From Priapulus caudatus (Eukaryota > Priapulida > Priapulimorpha > Priapulimorphida > Priapulidae): DNA of 43,372 nucleotides. Below, piece after piece: positions 24,890 to 38,400 of the stretch. Positions within the stretch are counted from its first letter, which is position 1, and the number at the start of each line of letters is the position of its first letter. The notes under the pieces are model-generated. The model saw nothing but the letters and a program-made list of their open reading frames with translations. It did not search any database and was not told the DNA's origin. A program made the position numbers and the translations under genes. The stretch covers positions 102,407 through 145,778 of the forward strand of contig NW_014577162.1 of NCBI RefSeq assembly GCF_000485595.1, given 5' to 3'.

Positions 24890-27800
24890 GCACGCACGCA
24901 CGCACGCACGGACACACACACACACACATACACATATATATATATATATAGATATGTATCTGTGTGTGCATGCGGTGTACTTTAGACACCCGAGTGTACC
25001 GTAGCACACACATGGTTTTCTATTAGCTGAATTAATTATACGAATACAAATTGATTTCGGTTAATCGAAAAATTAGGTGTACACCGCATTCATCTCAGAT
25101 GGTCGCACTATTAAGAATTGACCGATTTGCGATTCGGCTGCAAGTTACGATTTCCGTAACTATCAACAATCAGAATATACACACGGCAACACACAATACA
25201 TTAACGTATATCTATTCCTCGGCCCTATGGCTTTGTAGCTTGGGCAAGCTTCGGGGAGGGGGTGGCAGCGGGAAGGCAGACAGGGTCCACAGGCACAGGC
25301 GTGAAGGCGTGAAAGGCTCCACAGGGCAGTAGCCTGAATAAATTCCCAGAGCAAAGGGCGAGCAAATTTCGCCCACTCAAGCGAGTAATGAGGGGGGTAA
25401 ATCATTATAGAATAAAAAATTATTAGAACGGTTCCAAAAGATAAGCTACATTATAGGACTGGATTACGTTAAATGTGGCCCGTTTGTTCTATTATTCATC
25501 ATATATATTTAAGGATAATTTATAAGCATTAGGCTCATTCCTTTGTACTGCTCCATAACTTAGAGAACTGGGACAGCTGCCCCTTGCCTCAATGGCTACG
25601 GCCCTGCTCTAGAGCGGAGTCATACACAGTGACATGGTGCTCGCTTACAGACACGGTCACATGCACACATGCATCACGGCTACCTAATACAATAAGTCAC
25701 CTGATTGAAGCGGTTGTGGAGGCTTCCCAGCCACTGGGGGCGGTGTTGGAGGCAAGGGGGCTGCTGGGGCGGTGGGTAGAGAAGGGGAGGGCACTTTGTG
25801 GTAGTCTCTGTCAGGTTCAGGCTGTAGAAAACAAAGCACAAGTTATCGCTCCATCTATCAACCTCGCCGACGGCAGAGGTCGCCACCGTTTATGGCGAGC
25901 CACTGCAACAGATTAGAATCATCTTCATACATCCTCATTCTCAACTACAATAGATTTCTTTAGCATTTAACATCAGCTGTTAAATGTCGTTAATACTACA
26001 GCCGACTTCCTTAAACGTATCTCCTAATGCAGAATAATAGCAGAAATGCACAAGATAGAATTGTCTTGCTTCATCATTTCTAATAATACGCAGCTGAACA
26101 AGTATTTTTAACACAACTTAACACATAATTCAATACACCACTCCTTTCGTGTCACATGCTTTCAATCAACTATCAAGATGAATCGAACTATAAGGAGTCA
26201 TTCAATAATCTACAAACAGATACAACATGGTTAATTGTACATATATATGGGCAAGTTACAAGAAAAAATATAAACTATTTTATAATATCATTATTAACGC
26301 TGATCGTTATATATAATTATATATAAACGTAGACATATTATACGCACGTGTCACTGTGTATGTATATAATTTCCCTTGTACCACTATATATACCATTTTC
26401 TTATCCTGCGGACACTAAACCACGTCTAGCCACCATGGCTCCGAGCTCTAACAAAACACTAGTTTCTACTGCGATCCTCACACACAACTCACGTCACTTG
26501 CCCTGGTGTCGCTAAAACACTAAATGTCCACTTACAGCCACCACGCAAATATTCAACACTGTCCACTTAGCTTGAACGAGTCATCACAGCAATATACCAA
26601 AACCGTGACGTTGTTACGTACAAATCTATAGGTACACACGGCACATTATTTTACTTCTACTCGTAGCAACACCAAGTACGAGTTTAGAAGGCTGAAGTAT
26701 GTAGATGGATTAGCTATAGCCACGTCTAAGACAGACTTCTCTAGCATTATTTACTCATGGCTAAAACAATTCAAATGTCTAGTATATGTGACAGACAACT
26801 AGCATCTAAAGCAAGGTAAAAGTCAGCATGGCAGATCCATTTCCGACGAGCCACCACTAACTGCATGCTATACTTGATGGAAGTACGACTCGGGTCTCAC
26901 TTCAACTTGCTAGCAGCAAAACCCGGTACGTTACTCATTGAAGATCGTCACATCCTTTCGAAGAAGCCAAGCTGGCTAGAAATGCTCATTGCTTACGTAG
27001 TTGTAGCCATCGCTAGCCACATATGGCTTCAAGATGGTGTAGGGTATATGCCCGATCTTGCCATACGCATTTCGTCCTTTCCACCAGTTTCTGTTGTCAT
27101 CGATAATCTAAAGGCAAACAGCGGTAATTTCGTCATGTTTGGCAGTTCGAAAACTGTCTCGCGGCACGCTTCCAAAGGTTTCAGTTTTCACATTCTAAAT
27201 CCGTTTCGAAATTAATTTGAAAGCTTTTGGTGCAAACCTATTCAGCCATTACTATGGCACTAATAGCAAGTAAATTTTCAACAAAAAAGAAAGTATATAT
27301 GCTAACTTGCAAACAAAATATCAGAAGCGTAGCTAACCCATTTTGCCTGGAGAGGTGAGGTGGGGTCAGCTATGTGTATGGTGTGTTATGGGAATGTGCA
27401 GCCATTGACCATGTATTATCTCTACTTTTTTTCTGGAGGCCCAACTGCCTCCCTTGCCCCCCCCCCCCTAGCTACGGCCACTATACTAGTACATATATAT
27501 ACTTACCTCTAGGTACTCTCCTTTTGACACTGTCAACTCTTTCTCATTCTTGCCAACTCTGTCATATGTAACTTCGAATATCTTCAAATTATTCTGCCTA
27601 AGTTGCTTGAGGAATCGTGCCTGCGTGGCATCAAAGTCCATGTCTGCGGTCTCATTCATAACTGGCTGCTTGGCACTCCTAGACGAAAAGGCAAGAGGTA
27701 TATACATGTCGCATTACGTGTGCATTCATAACGGTGCACGACGCAATAGACGCAATAGGCAGGGAAAGCCACAGACACCATAACCAGCTAGGAAGAGGGA

Positions 27801-30800
27801 CACAGAAACCACGTTCACGGGAGACCTACCTATACCCCACGAACAGAGCAAGAGACACCATGGACAAGTGTGCCACAAACACCATAGCTAAGGGAGGCCT
27901 ACAAACAACATCGTATGCAGTAGAACGACTACATCCAATATAGGGCTGGTGTTACAGCCACTGTGACTGGGGCGTGTTACCGTCGGAGGGGCCGCGGTGT
28001 GCTTACATGTGTGCAGGTAGGACCTGCACGGGCGGTGGGTCGTACTGCGACGACTGCTGGCTCTGCTGACGTTCGTAGTGACGGTCGTCGTATCTCGCCG
28101 ACTCCCGCGCGCGCTCCACTGGCCTGTAGTCGCTGATGCTGCCCCCTTTCTGCTCGTACCTATAACAACAAACATGTAATTGACTAGGCGCCATCTAGCG
28201 CTTGCCGGCCAGCATCCGCCATCTTGAGAGACTACATAAGTTTCAACAAAGACAAAAACAACCACAAAACTAAAAACCAACTGGTGGTCAATAACCTGGA
28301 GTCGACAGTTTTTACCCGAAGTCCTGAAAGCCAAAAGTTACCGACACACTAGACGAATATCGTCAAAGTCAGCGATTGGCAATAGATTTTTAAGTTATCG
28401 TATAAGTTAAATTGCGTTAACTGTCCGCTTGACCGATGAGCGACTGTCGGGGACAAGGGGACAAGGGGCTTAATCCAGGGGCATCACACTCTCTAGTGCC
28501 AGCTGGGAGGCTCTTCTGCAAATGCGTCCAGCTATCAGTCACGTCCGCCCGCGTCGTCGTTGTCGTGAGGTTCGCCTCGTACCTGTCGTCGTAGCGAGAG
28601 TCGGAGCTGTGACGCTGTCTCTCATAGCGGTCCTGCTCGTAGCGCGGGTCGGGCGTGTAGACGGCGTACTGAGGCTGGTTGGAGTAGCGGCTGGCCGTGT
28701 CGTCATACTGCCGCGAATATTGATGCCTGTCCTCGACCTGACACGTTGCACAATGAGAAAAAAAGGTAAGAAAACATCGATAGACACCCTGGCTATTAAA
28801 CAGGCTGTCAACTACGAGTGACGAGAGAAGGGTAAAGATAATATCAGGAGTGAATAATAATAGATCTATTATTATGCACTCCTGGTTATATTATGTTCTT
28901 AACGATGATGCCAGATAATGAAACTGGTGATAATGACGATGCTGATATCTCTGAGTCTCACTACAAAATTAACAGTATTCACTGGAACATGTAAACGTAG
29001 ATAATTCCTAATATAAAGTCCTATATTGGAATAACCCCTAACGACACACTACGCTCTGAGGAACACTATCCCGAATCTTCTATAAGCTGGTATCTACTAA
29101 CGCAATGGCACGGAGGTCTTTCCACACATATTTTACTAGCAAAACGGCAGTTGTGGTCCCCCTAACGCTTCAAGCTGCCAGAACCACCAGCTTTCACAAT
29201 CGCTCTACGTACTGACGTAACGTAACCATGCAACGTACAACGTGCATCATACATATAACCATCAACATCCAGCATCACAACAGCATCATAATCCTCCTCC
29301 ATCGATGGAGGATGCTGTTGTGGTGCTGCATGGTTATGATGGAGGATGCTGTTGTGGTGCTGCATGGTTATGATGGAGGATGCTGTTGTGGTGCTGCATG
29401 GTTAACCATGCAGCACCTCAACAGCAACCTCCATCATAACCATGCAGCAACGTGCGCGCGCGAAGCAATAACAGTCAGAATCACGACGACGACGACGATG
29501 ACGACGAGTGGCGGATGACGATGACGATGATGATGACAATGACGATGACTAACCTCGATGTCGGTGACGAGCTGCGGTGGAGGACCGGTGTTGGCGGCAG
29601 AGTAGTGTGACCGCTCTCTGTCGTCGTACTCCACGGGCGCGGGCGACCAGCCGTCGGCGAACACGGGGTGGTACGGATGCACGTAGCCCTTGTATAGGTG
29701 CCTGAAGCAAGCGACAGGGCGACGTGGTTGCGAACCAAGCGACAAACCTATTGGGGGCATCACTGAGACTGAGATGAGGAGCACGTCGAGACTTGCTCGG
29801 AGAAACAAGGGCGATGGTATCCGCCTTCAGATTACTTCGTACTGTTTACGGATGATGCAAGATGTTCTCCCGGTGATTCGTGCATCACATCCTGCTTCCA
29901 CCATCGCCACCACTAATCTTCACTCGCTCATCCATGCATCTCAACCAGTCAAACTTAGCAGCATGACCCTCACACCCGCACCCACACCTGCATAAGTTTT
30001 AGACCCACCCACACCTGCATGCCCTTACCTGGGAACCGTACATGACTTGGAACGACTCCAAATGCCTGGTCCTCCGCTACCACTTCAACAATCACCCGAT
30101 TCTACTATCTTCACCCCTTACTCCTTAACCCCACAATTTCAATCTTGCCCCCAGACATTACCATCTCAAAATTTACCACTTAACACCCCCATCTCAACAT
30201 CTATCACTTCACACCACCACGTCAACCTTACTCCCAAGACATTACCATCTCAAAATTTACCACTTCACACCACCATCTCAATACCTACCACTTAAAACCA
30301 TATCTCAACCATCGACACCTGAACACCACTGTCTCAACGTTTACGATGCTATGCCATTCTCTCATTATTTACTACGCAACACCATTGTCTCAACATTTAC
30401 CACTTACCCACACACTCTCAACCTTAAACACATGAACACCACTGTCTCAACGTTTACCGTGCAATACCATTCTCTCAACATTTATCACGTAACACCACCA
30501 TCTCACCATTAACTACTCAAAGCCATTATCGCAAACCCTCACCCCTTGACACCTCCATCTCATCGACCCCCCCCCCTCCCCCGCACTTCTCCCGCCCTCG
30601 CTACTCCCCTCCTCACCTGGGCACGGTCCACGACTCGCCCAGCGACTCCCACAGCTCGGCTTCCTTCGACGTAAGGCAGTTGAGCAGCATGTCGATGGCG
30701 CGCGCACTCAGCAGCGGTGCGACGACGCGAGCCGGCAGGTTGGCGCCGTAGCGCGAGTCGCGGCACGCGTCGACGATGAGCGCGAGCGGCGTGAAGAGGA

Positions 30801-32372
30801 AGTGGATGAGCTCGGGAGCGTTCGGGTCGTGAATCTGGTTCTTCAACTTGGCCAGCAAGTTGAAGGCGAGCTTGAACTTCTGGAAGACGTCGGCGAACTG
30901 CTCCTCGGGCGGCGGCTGCGCCCGCATCGCCAGCATGCCGTCTGTGTGTGAGAGAGAGAGAGGGAGGAGAGAGAGGGGGAGAGGGGAAAAGGGAGAGAAA
31001 GGGAGAGAACGAAAGGAGCAGGAAGAGGGAGAGAGAGAGAGAGAAAGAAATGAAGAGGGAGTGGGCAAAGAGGGAAAGAAAGAAAGGAACAGGAAGAGAA
31101 GGAGAGACGGAGAAAGAGGGAGGGAGAGAAAGGAGCAGGAAGAGAGAGAGAGAAAGAGAGAGATTACGGTACAAGAAGAGGGAGAGAGAGGAAGAGAGGA
31201 GGCAAAAAAGAAAGAGAAGGAGAGGAAGAAAAAGAGGGAGAGAGTGATAGAGTGAGTGCGCGAGGTGGAGAGAGAGTGAGAGAGAGGATGATATTATAAC
31301 ATTTTATTCTGATTTTATTACGAAAAAATGGAACAATTTGTTTGCTAGCATGCAAGTAAAACATTCTTTAAGATGAGAACGTTCCCCTCAACATGATAAA
31401 CATCACCCCAGCGCAAGATAAATGATTAATTCATAGAAATTATGTCCCCTACCTTTCTTATCATTACATGTAATTATAAATACATACTATACTTATAGAT
31501 CAACATGTATATTGTTAAATATATAAAGGAAATAGTATTTCTAATAGATCTGTTCGTGTTTCCTCCTGATTCACCGTTCTGCAGCTTCCTACAAGTTCCA
31601 CTCGTGTTTAAGGCACCACCGGCTTGCAATTTGCACCGACCTACCTCCCTGACTCTTCTTCTTGTTCTTCCTGCTCTTGCGCCTGCGCTCCAGCTCCCTG
31701 TATGCCGCGCTGGCCTGCTGCAGCTTCGCGATGAAACGCTCCACGTCATCAAAGCAGTGATTCAGCACGACCTGCCGAGCGAAGGAGCATGATGAAACCA
31801 CGCAGCCGCCATGCATCACGCGAGACGCGGGAAACCACGCGGCAGCCATCACGCGAGACGCGGGAAACCACGCGGCGGCCATCACGTGAGACGCGGGACA
31901 ACACACGACGGCCATGACGCGAGACGCGTGACACCACGTGGCGGCCATCACGCAAGACGCGTGACAGCACGCGGCGGCCATCACGCGAGACGCAGGAAAC
32001 CATGCGGCAACCATCACGTGAGACGCGGGACACCACACGGCGGCCATCACGCGAGACGCGTGACACCACGCGGCGGCCATCACGTGAGACGCGTGACACC
32101 ACGCGGCGGCCATCACTTAAGACGCGGGAAACCACGCGGCAACCAGTCAAGCATTGGCGCCGATGGTGGACATTATGTAGTTTCAAATAATCACGCGGCA
32201 AAATAATTAAACACTGCAAATGAAAGCAGATGAAGTGGAAACACGTGTTATTAACGTCGAAATTAAAATTCGTTGCCGTTCGTTTGTCCGGTTCAACTTG
32301 CGTTTATATACCGCCGTTGTATGCCAGGTGCTTGCAGGCATATTTAATAACAAGAGCAATTATTAGCTCTTG

Positions 32373-32404
<32 letters not shown>

Positions 32405-35400
32405 GAACATGGCTTCTAAAATTTAATGGACACGTAACGTATTTAAATTCGCTCAATTAACTGATTAACCAGTAAAAAGTTGTTTTTAAGGTGACACTAC
32501 ATTTGATAGATCGGTTGGAATATGGCTACAACAAGAAATTTTATGTAAGAATGGCTTGACCCAAGCCAAGTTTCGCACCCCGGATTAGTTTAGCACATTT
32601 GCCGGGGTCCCAAACTGCCCTTGATCCGATGTCTTTGTACCAGCAGCACCAGTAATTATGTGATTAATTACCTCGCCTCATGGTATGTACACTTGCATTT
32701 AAATGGTACGTGCTGCAAACGTGCGCACAAGTTTCGTTAATAGAAGAGAACGCGGGGGCATTTGCGGCAGGTATCATAGAACTCGCACGAGGCTCGAGGT
32801 GAATGGGGAGAGGGGGTAGAGAGGACACAAGCAGCTAGCAAACAAGAAATTGCCGATAGATAAATGATGACAAGCAGTCGGCAATTTTCAAGGGATATCG
32901 AGTGTTATGCGTTCTAATCACTAAACTGCTACCTTTAACCGATCTCTGTCGCAATTTTACATGCCACTAATTTCCAGCTAAATGTTCGTCACATACATAA
33001 TCATAACTCATTCACTACCCAGGATATAATTATAAAGAGTAAAAACGCCAATATATCATGGTCATTAACTATGATGTACAGAAGATAGATGGTGGTGGAA
33101 AGGCCAATGACTCAAAGTTCAAACAAATTTCTGTTGTGACCAAAACATATTATCAGGAGTGTATAATATAGAGATATATGAGATCTATATTATACACTCC
33201 TGCTATTATGTACATCTATGATTTGCCCTAAAGACTATAATTTACAATAATCGTGCATCTTCATTAGAAATTACAAACGTTTAAAAACATGGTAATTTTG
33301 TTTACAGTTGATGGCGAAAAAGCCAACTGCAAGTATGGAGGAGATAAACGCTTTAATGAGTTCTGACAAGGATATTATACGCCCACTGCATTTTCCCTGG
33401 AAGCGGGGGTAAATTCCATAACGTTATGCAAGCAATACAGCAATAGTAATTAACGTGGTTGTTTATAGTCATTTACCGTTTTTCCCGAATGTACTGTGCT
33501 GCCGTAACAGTATGACTGCAAACACTCACCACGTCACGCTCTGTCGTGTCACTGGACAGTGAATCGGCATCAAAGTCTCGCACGACAGAGCCATACTGTC
33601 GGCTATCAGTCATCCGTTGTTGCATCCGCGACGATCCGCCTGAAACACACAACCACGTATCAGAAGAGCTAGAAATGCATTAGGGAGCACGTGCGCAAAC
33701 AGAAACAAGAGCAAATGCAATGCGTAAAACAGGTTTCACCGGGCAAACCCCTTCATGATGTATATATTAATATATCTGCGCATTCCAAAAAGTCATTTTT
33801 AACCAATTCCAGTTTATAATCCACGGGTTTTTTGCCAAAAACGTGCTTGACCTGGAAGTAAATTCTATCAAACCAATTCCTTCACCAAGTTCTAGTATAA
33901 GGGCTCTAGAAACACCATTTAAAAGTTGAAGACTCTACCTATTGGGGGGAATACTTGAAAATTTATTTTCTACCAGCTCCCCGATTTTTCAGAAATCGAT
34001 ATCTCAGCTTAGGCGGCACCTACAGAGCTGAACAACCACTTCAAAATGATCAGAATAGTCGAATTATGTCAGACGGAGCATGGTTTAGAAGACCCAAAAC
34101 CTTTACTTTTCGAGAAAAAATTTCATTCCTACGCGAGTACAGTCCGACCTCCTTTATCCGGCTACGTCGGGACCGGCACCCATCCGGATATGATTATTTG
34201 TAACAAACTGTCGTGTTTTATGGTTTATATGAAATGGAAATAAAATGAAATAAAACCATGAAATTTTACCACTTCGGTTTATGTTTGTTTCCTTTGTGTT
34301 GAGATCTAGGGCTGTAACGATCGATACACTCGCGTATTCAGTGCAGCGGTATACCGGTATTGCGATATTATCGCGGTGTAATATTTTAGAATTACCATAC
34401 CGTAACCAGTTCAATACCGTGGTTTTCTTGTTGACATGTGATATACACGTGTACAGTGATGTCACGAAAATCTGACACAGCCATGCCGCGTATTTCCAGC
34501 CATGTGCGCGGCAGCGGCGCCTTTGATTGAAGTACGGGGCTCGATCGATCGCGAGTGCGTATAGCGCGTTTCACTAACGTCCGCTAGTAAAAGTTGTTTG
34601 TTAACGGACGAAATTGTCTGGAGGCATAGCGGACACGAGCGGACAACACACACGCACGCGCGCACGCACGCACGCACGCACGCAAACACACGTACAGTTG
34701 GTACATCGCGCGAGTTTTGAGCGAGATTTTTAGGTGGAAATAAATGAAAAAACAGAGAACATACACTGCGAGATCGCGGCCGGTTAATAGAGATTTCCGG
34801 ATAACGGATGGCCGGATAAAGGAGGTCGGACTGTAGCTTATAAAACCGGAATTTCAACATATATGATCAAAACAAAACAATTCAGTAATCATTGTTGCTA
34901 CTGTGACGGCGGCATAGTTTTCAGATAGTGTCGGTAACACAGAAGACTGAAGCTCCCATGCAGGAACAGCGATTATCGGTTTCGATCCACCGCTCTGGAA
35001 GCTTGCCATGATAGTCAAGCATGAGATGCTGCTGAAGCTGATATTTCTACTTGGAAACTTCCATACCCAGAGCAGTTTTCTGGGAAGCATGGGCTATGTC
35101 ATGAAAAACAGTGGGTTAGCCCAGGCATTCTCAACTGTGTATGGGGAGGAGCCAGTAAAGAAGATACTGAATGGGAAGTCATACGAGAGAGCTATCAGGG
35201 CTCACGGGCTGACAACATCAGTGTTGAAAAAGATGCTGATAGAACAGGTGGATGAAAAAGACACATATGCTGTTAAAGCTGCCTCTGAGTATCTACCATC
35301 CCGCATGGAGAACAATAAATCAGCATTTGACCCAAAAACATTGAAGGATGCACCAGTTGTTGCTAACCTCATGGAAGTACTCCAGTAGGTGAAAGCTGCA

Positions 35401-38400
35401 GTCTCTACTTCGGGTACAAACCAGCTGTATCTCAGTCACGTACATAACCATGTATGATATTCTGCTGAGAAACTTGCATGCTGAGCGTCTGGGAGACTGG
35501 GAGGAATACCTAACGTCTCTAAAGCTGATGCTCCCCTACCTGGCTGCAACAGGGCATAGAGCATACACCAAGTGTGTGTACTGGTTCATCGAGGAGATGG
35601 AGAACCTCGATGATTGGACTCTGTCAACATTCAAGAAGGGTCACTTTGTGGTTAGAAGGAGTGACAGGCCCTATGCTGGTGTTTCCGTGGATCTAGCGAT
35701 CGAACAATCATTGATGACAACACTGAAAGGTAATAGCGGGTTAACTCGAGGGAGAGGTTTTAACGAGCTCAACTATCTAATCTGGGTTCTCTCCCGACCT
35801 GTAGTAACTACAATCGACACCAAGGTAAGAGAGATGACGGGGGTTGACTTACGAACTACGGAACAAAGCTCCGGTGAAGCAAGTCAAGGTGAAGCAAGAA
35901 GGAAGTACTCGGTTGAAGCACGATTTAAACCACATGACTCTCATCGAGAATTACTTCTCAGACAGACGTTTGTTTGATCCGAATGTCAAGCACACACATA
36001 TGATGAATCTCGCAACTGGTTTTGTAGCTCCAAAGGAAGTGAATGTTCACAAAGCTTACGATGATGGGTTGCTCATTCTTGAGTCAATGGTAGGACAAAA
36101 TCCTCTAACTCTAACCGTCAAGAAAACATCTTTGGCTGTTCAAATACCTTCAAAAAGTGTGGTCAAAGTTGCTGACTCCACTAAGAGTATAAACGTCGAT
36201 CCCCAGCTGTTTTTTCAGCGTGCTCTCAACTTCGCATCATCTGAAGAAGTCAATGCAACACTAGAGGAGTGCTTGGAGTACGAGTTATGCTCGTTATCGA
36301 TGCCCCTTTTTGATGTTAATGGCTACATGAGATCGACAGCAAAGGCATACTTAGTAACGTATCTTGCAGAAGAGTATTCACTTGACGTTGAAGTCGGAGT
36401 TACTCTACTGAAGGGCGATGTTGCTAGGATCGTATTGGCTGGTGGCTGCCTTCTACACGTACAAAAGAAAGAACGTCGGCCAAGATATGTGGAGTATCAT
36501 CTTCATACGGAACATGTTTGGTGATCTTCCGGATCCCACATGTGTTTGACGGGTATCTCAAGCTCAACAAAGCGATCATTGCCACCAGAGAAGACAGCAG
36601 TAGAAGCACTACCTTCGCAGTTCTGCCTCGACAAAGAAGCTTCTCTGCAAACAGCAGGGTATTCCTGTCCAATGCGGAAACAAGCAGAACTTCGTGAATG
36701 CTCTTGCGAAATCATTGAAGTAGCTGCTGCAACACGAAGGGTTCATAGTCCTGATGATCCGAACTTTTGGAGTAGTGTACTGAAGGCTAATTACAGAAGT
36801 GGAGCATGCCTAATACTGTTCTGGCAGGTGACGAACGGAGTCTGCGTGTTACTTTGAGTCGATTTAGTTCAAAGCCAGGTGAATGGATAAAAAAACCAAC
36901 AACATCTACGATGTTCCGCCGTCTTCAATAGCTGTGTCGGATATAAGAAAAGGTAGACAAATGGCCTGATGCCTTGATCGAGCAGATATTGTTCATTCAT
37001 GCCGCTTCAGGCTGTGACACAGTCTCATCACTTGCCGGCATCGGAAAGACGAAACTTGCAAAGGCAATTGTCAAAGACAACAGTGTATTGGAATGTAGCG
37101 TATTCTACGAGGAGCACCCTTTTTGATTTTGATGTCCTGGAGCATATGAGGAGTTACATTTTGTCCTACCTATATAACTCCAAAGGTGTCCACGATTCAC
37201 TCGAGGATCTCAGACTTTGGTGAGTACTTAATTTACAGTACTGACTCGAGTAAACACTTTGCTTTAAGATTGGTTTATGACTGCAATATATTATGTTCAA
37301 TTGAACAGTCTATTAGTATTATGAATGAAATTGCTAAAACCTTTATAATAATTAAATCTAATTATCTTAATCATGATTAATTTCAGGATTTACAGGAGAA
37401 AGTTGAATGGGGGGAAGAAGGCTATTCAGTAAAAGGACCTTCCTCCTACGTCTGCTACTGCTTATCAGCATATTCTGAGGATTTACCTTCAGGTGAGGTC
37501 AAGGTCCAGTTCTCTTTTTTGCTTTAGAAAATAGATGGTCGATTTAACTTCAATCGTTAAATAACTTTTAATCCTAAAAGCAACACAATTTTTCATCAGG
37601 TCCAGCAATGGTTCGGGAACAGCCTTGAGCCAGAAGAATACGGCTGGGAGAGATGTGGCAGGATGCTGGTACCTGTGCAAGGACATTTAGACGTCTGCCC
37701 GGAAGCTATCAAGAAGATACCTTATTGTGCCTGCAAGTCTGTGGAAACAACCAATGTAGCTGCAGAAAACATGGGTTATTCTGTACTGACATATGTGACT
37801 GTGATCACGCATGCTGCGAGAACAGTACTGGTGTAGACGAAGAAGAAGACCAAGATTGCGATGAGGATAATGATGAAAACTTTGAATCTCAAGATGAGGG
37901 GGATGATTGTTCTCCGAGTTTGATGATGAACATATAATCTGTAATCGCTCTGATATAAGACTCCCTTTGCACTATTTCTCTATCTTTTCTAGTGTTTAAA
38001 GTGTTTTATTCTAAAGAAGTGACAAGTAAATCTAAGTAGAATCAATCTACTAATCTAGCTCATGACATTAACTGTATTGTATACAATATCATCAATCGTT
38101 GGTTCAGAATGATTATTGAAGTTTCTTCTGTTCATATATGTTAAAATTCCGGTTTTAAGCTACTCGCATAGGGATGAAAAACGCATTTTCTCGAAAAGTA
38201 AAGGTTTTGGGTCTTCTAAACCATGCTCCGTCTGACATAATTCGACTATTCCGATCATTTTGAAGTGGTTATTGAGCTCTGTAGGTGCTTCCTAAGCTGA
38301 GATATCGATTTCTGAAAAATCGGCTGAAAAGAAGAGTCGGCAGAAAATAAATCAAACTTTTAAGTATTCCCCCCACTAGGTAGAACTTGGTGAAGGAATT

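Noticed and set aside
24478-25013. Thr/His or Cys/Val repeat proteins
   Set aside because: Direct translation of ACG and CA microsatellites.
26865-27215. 116-codon plus-strand open frame
   Set aside because: It lies antisense over the EPS8 SH3 exon (26997-27107), has no family pattern, and its apparent conservation comes from the minus-strand exon.
30560-31255. Arg/Glu-rich and Ser/Leu-rich long frames
   Set aside because: Artefacts of the GA-rich tract; the true EPS8 exon ends at 30941 with a normal acceptor.
34307-34420. Separate hAT fragment starting TAGGGCTGTAACGATCGATA
   Set aside because: Resembles a hAT terminus, but no partner end or duplication was found inside the surrounding MITE; may be part of the MITE itself.
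35008-36524. Three adjacent functional genes
   Set aside because: The open frames are consecutive pieces of one transposase gene separated by a stop and frameshifts.
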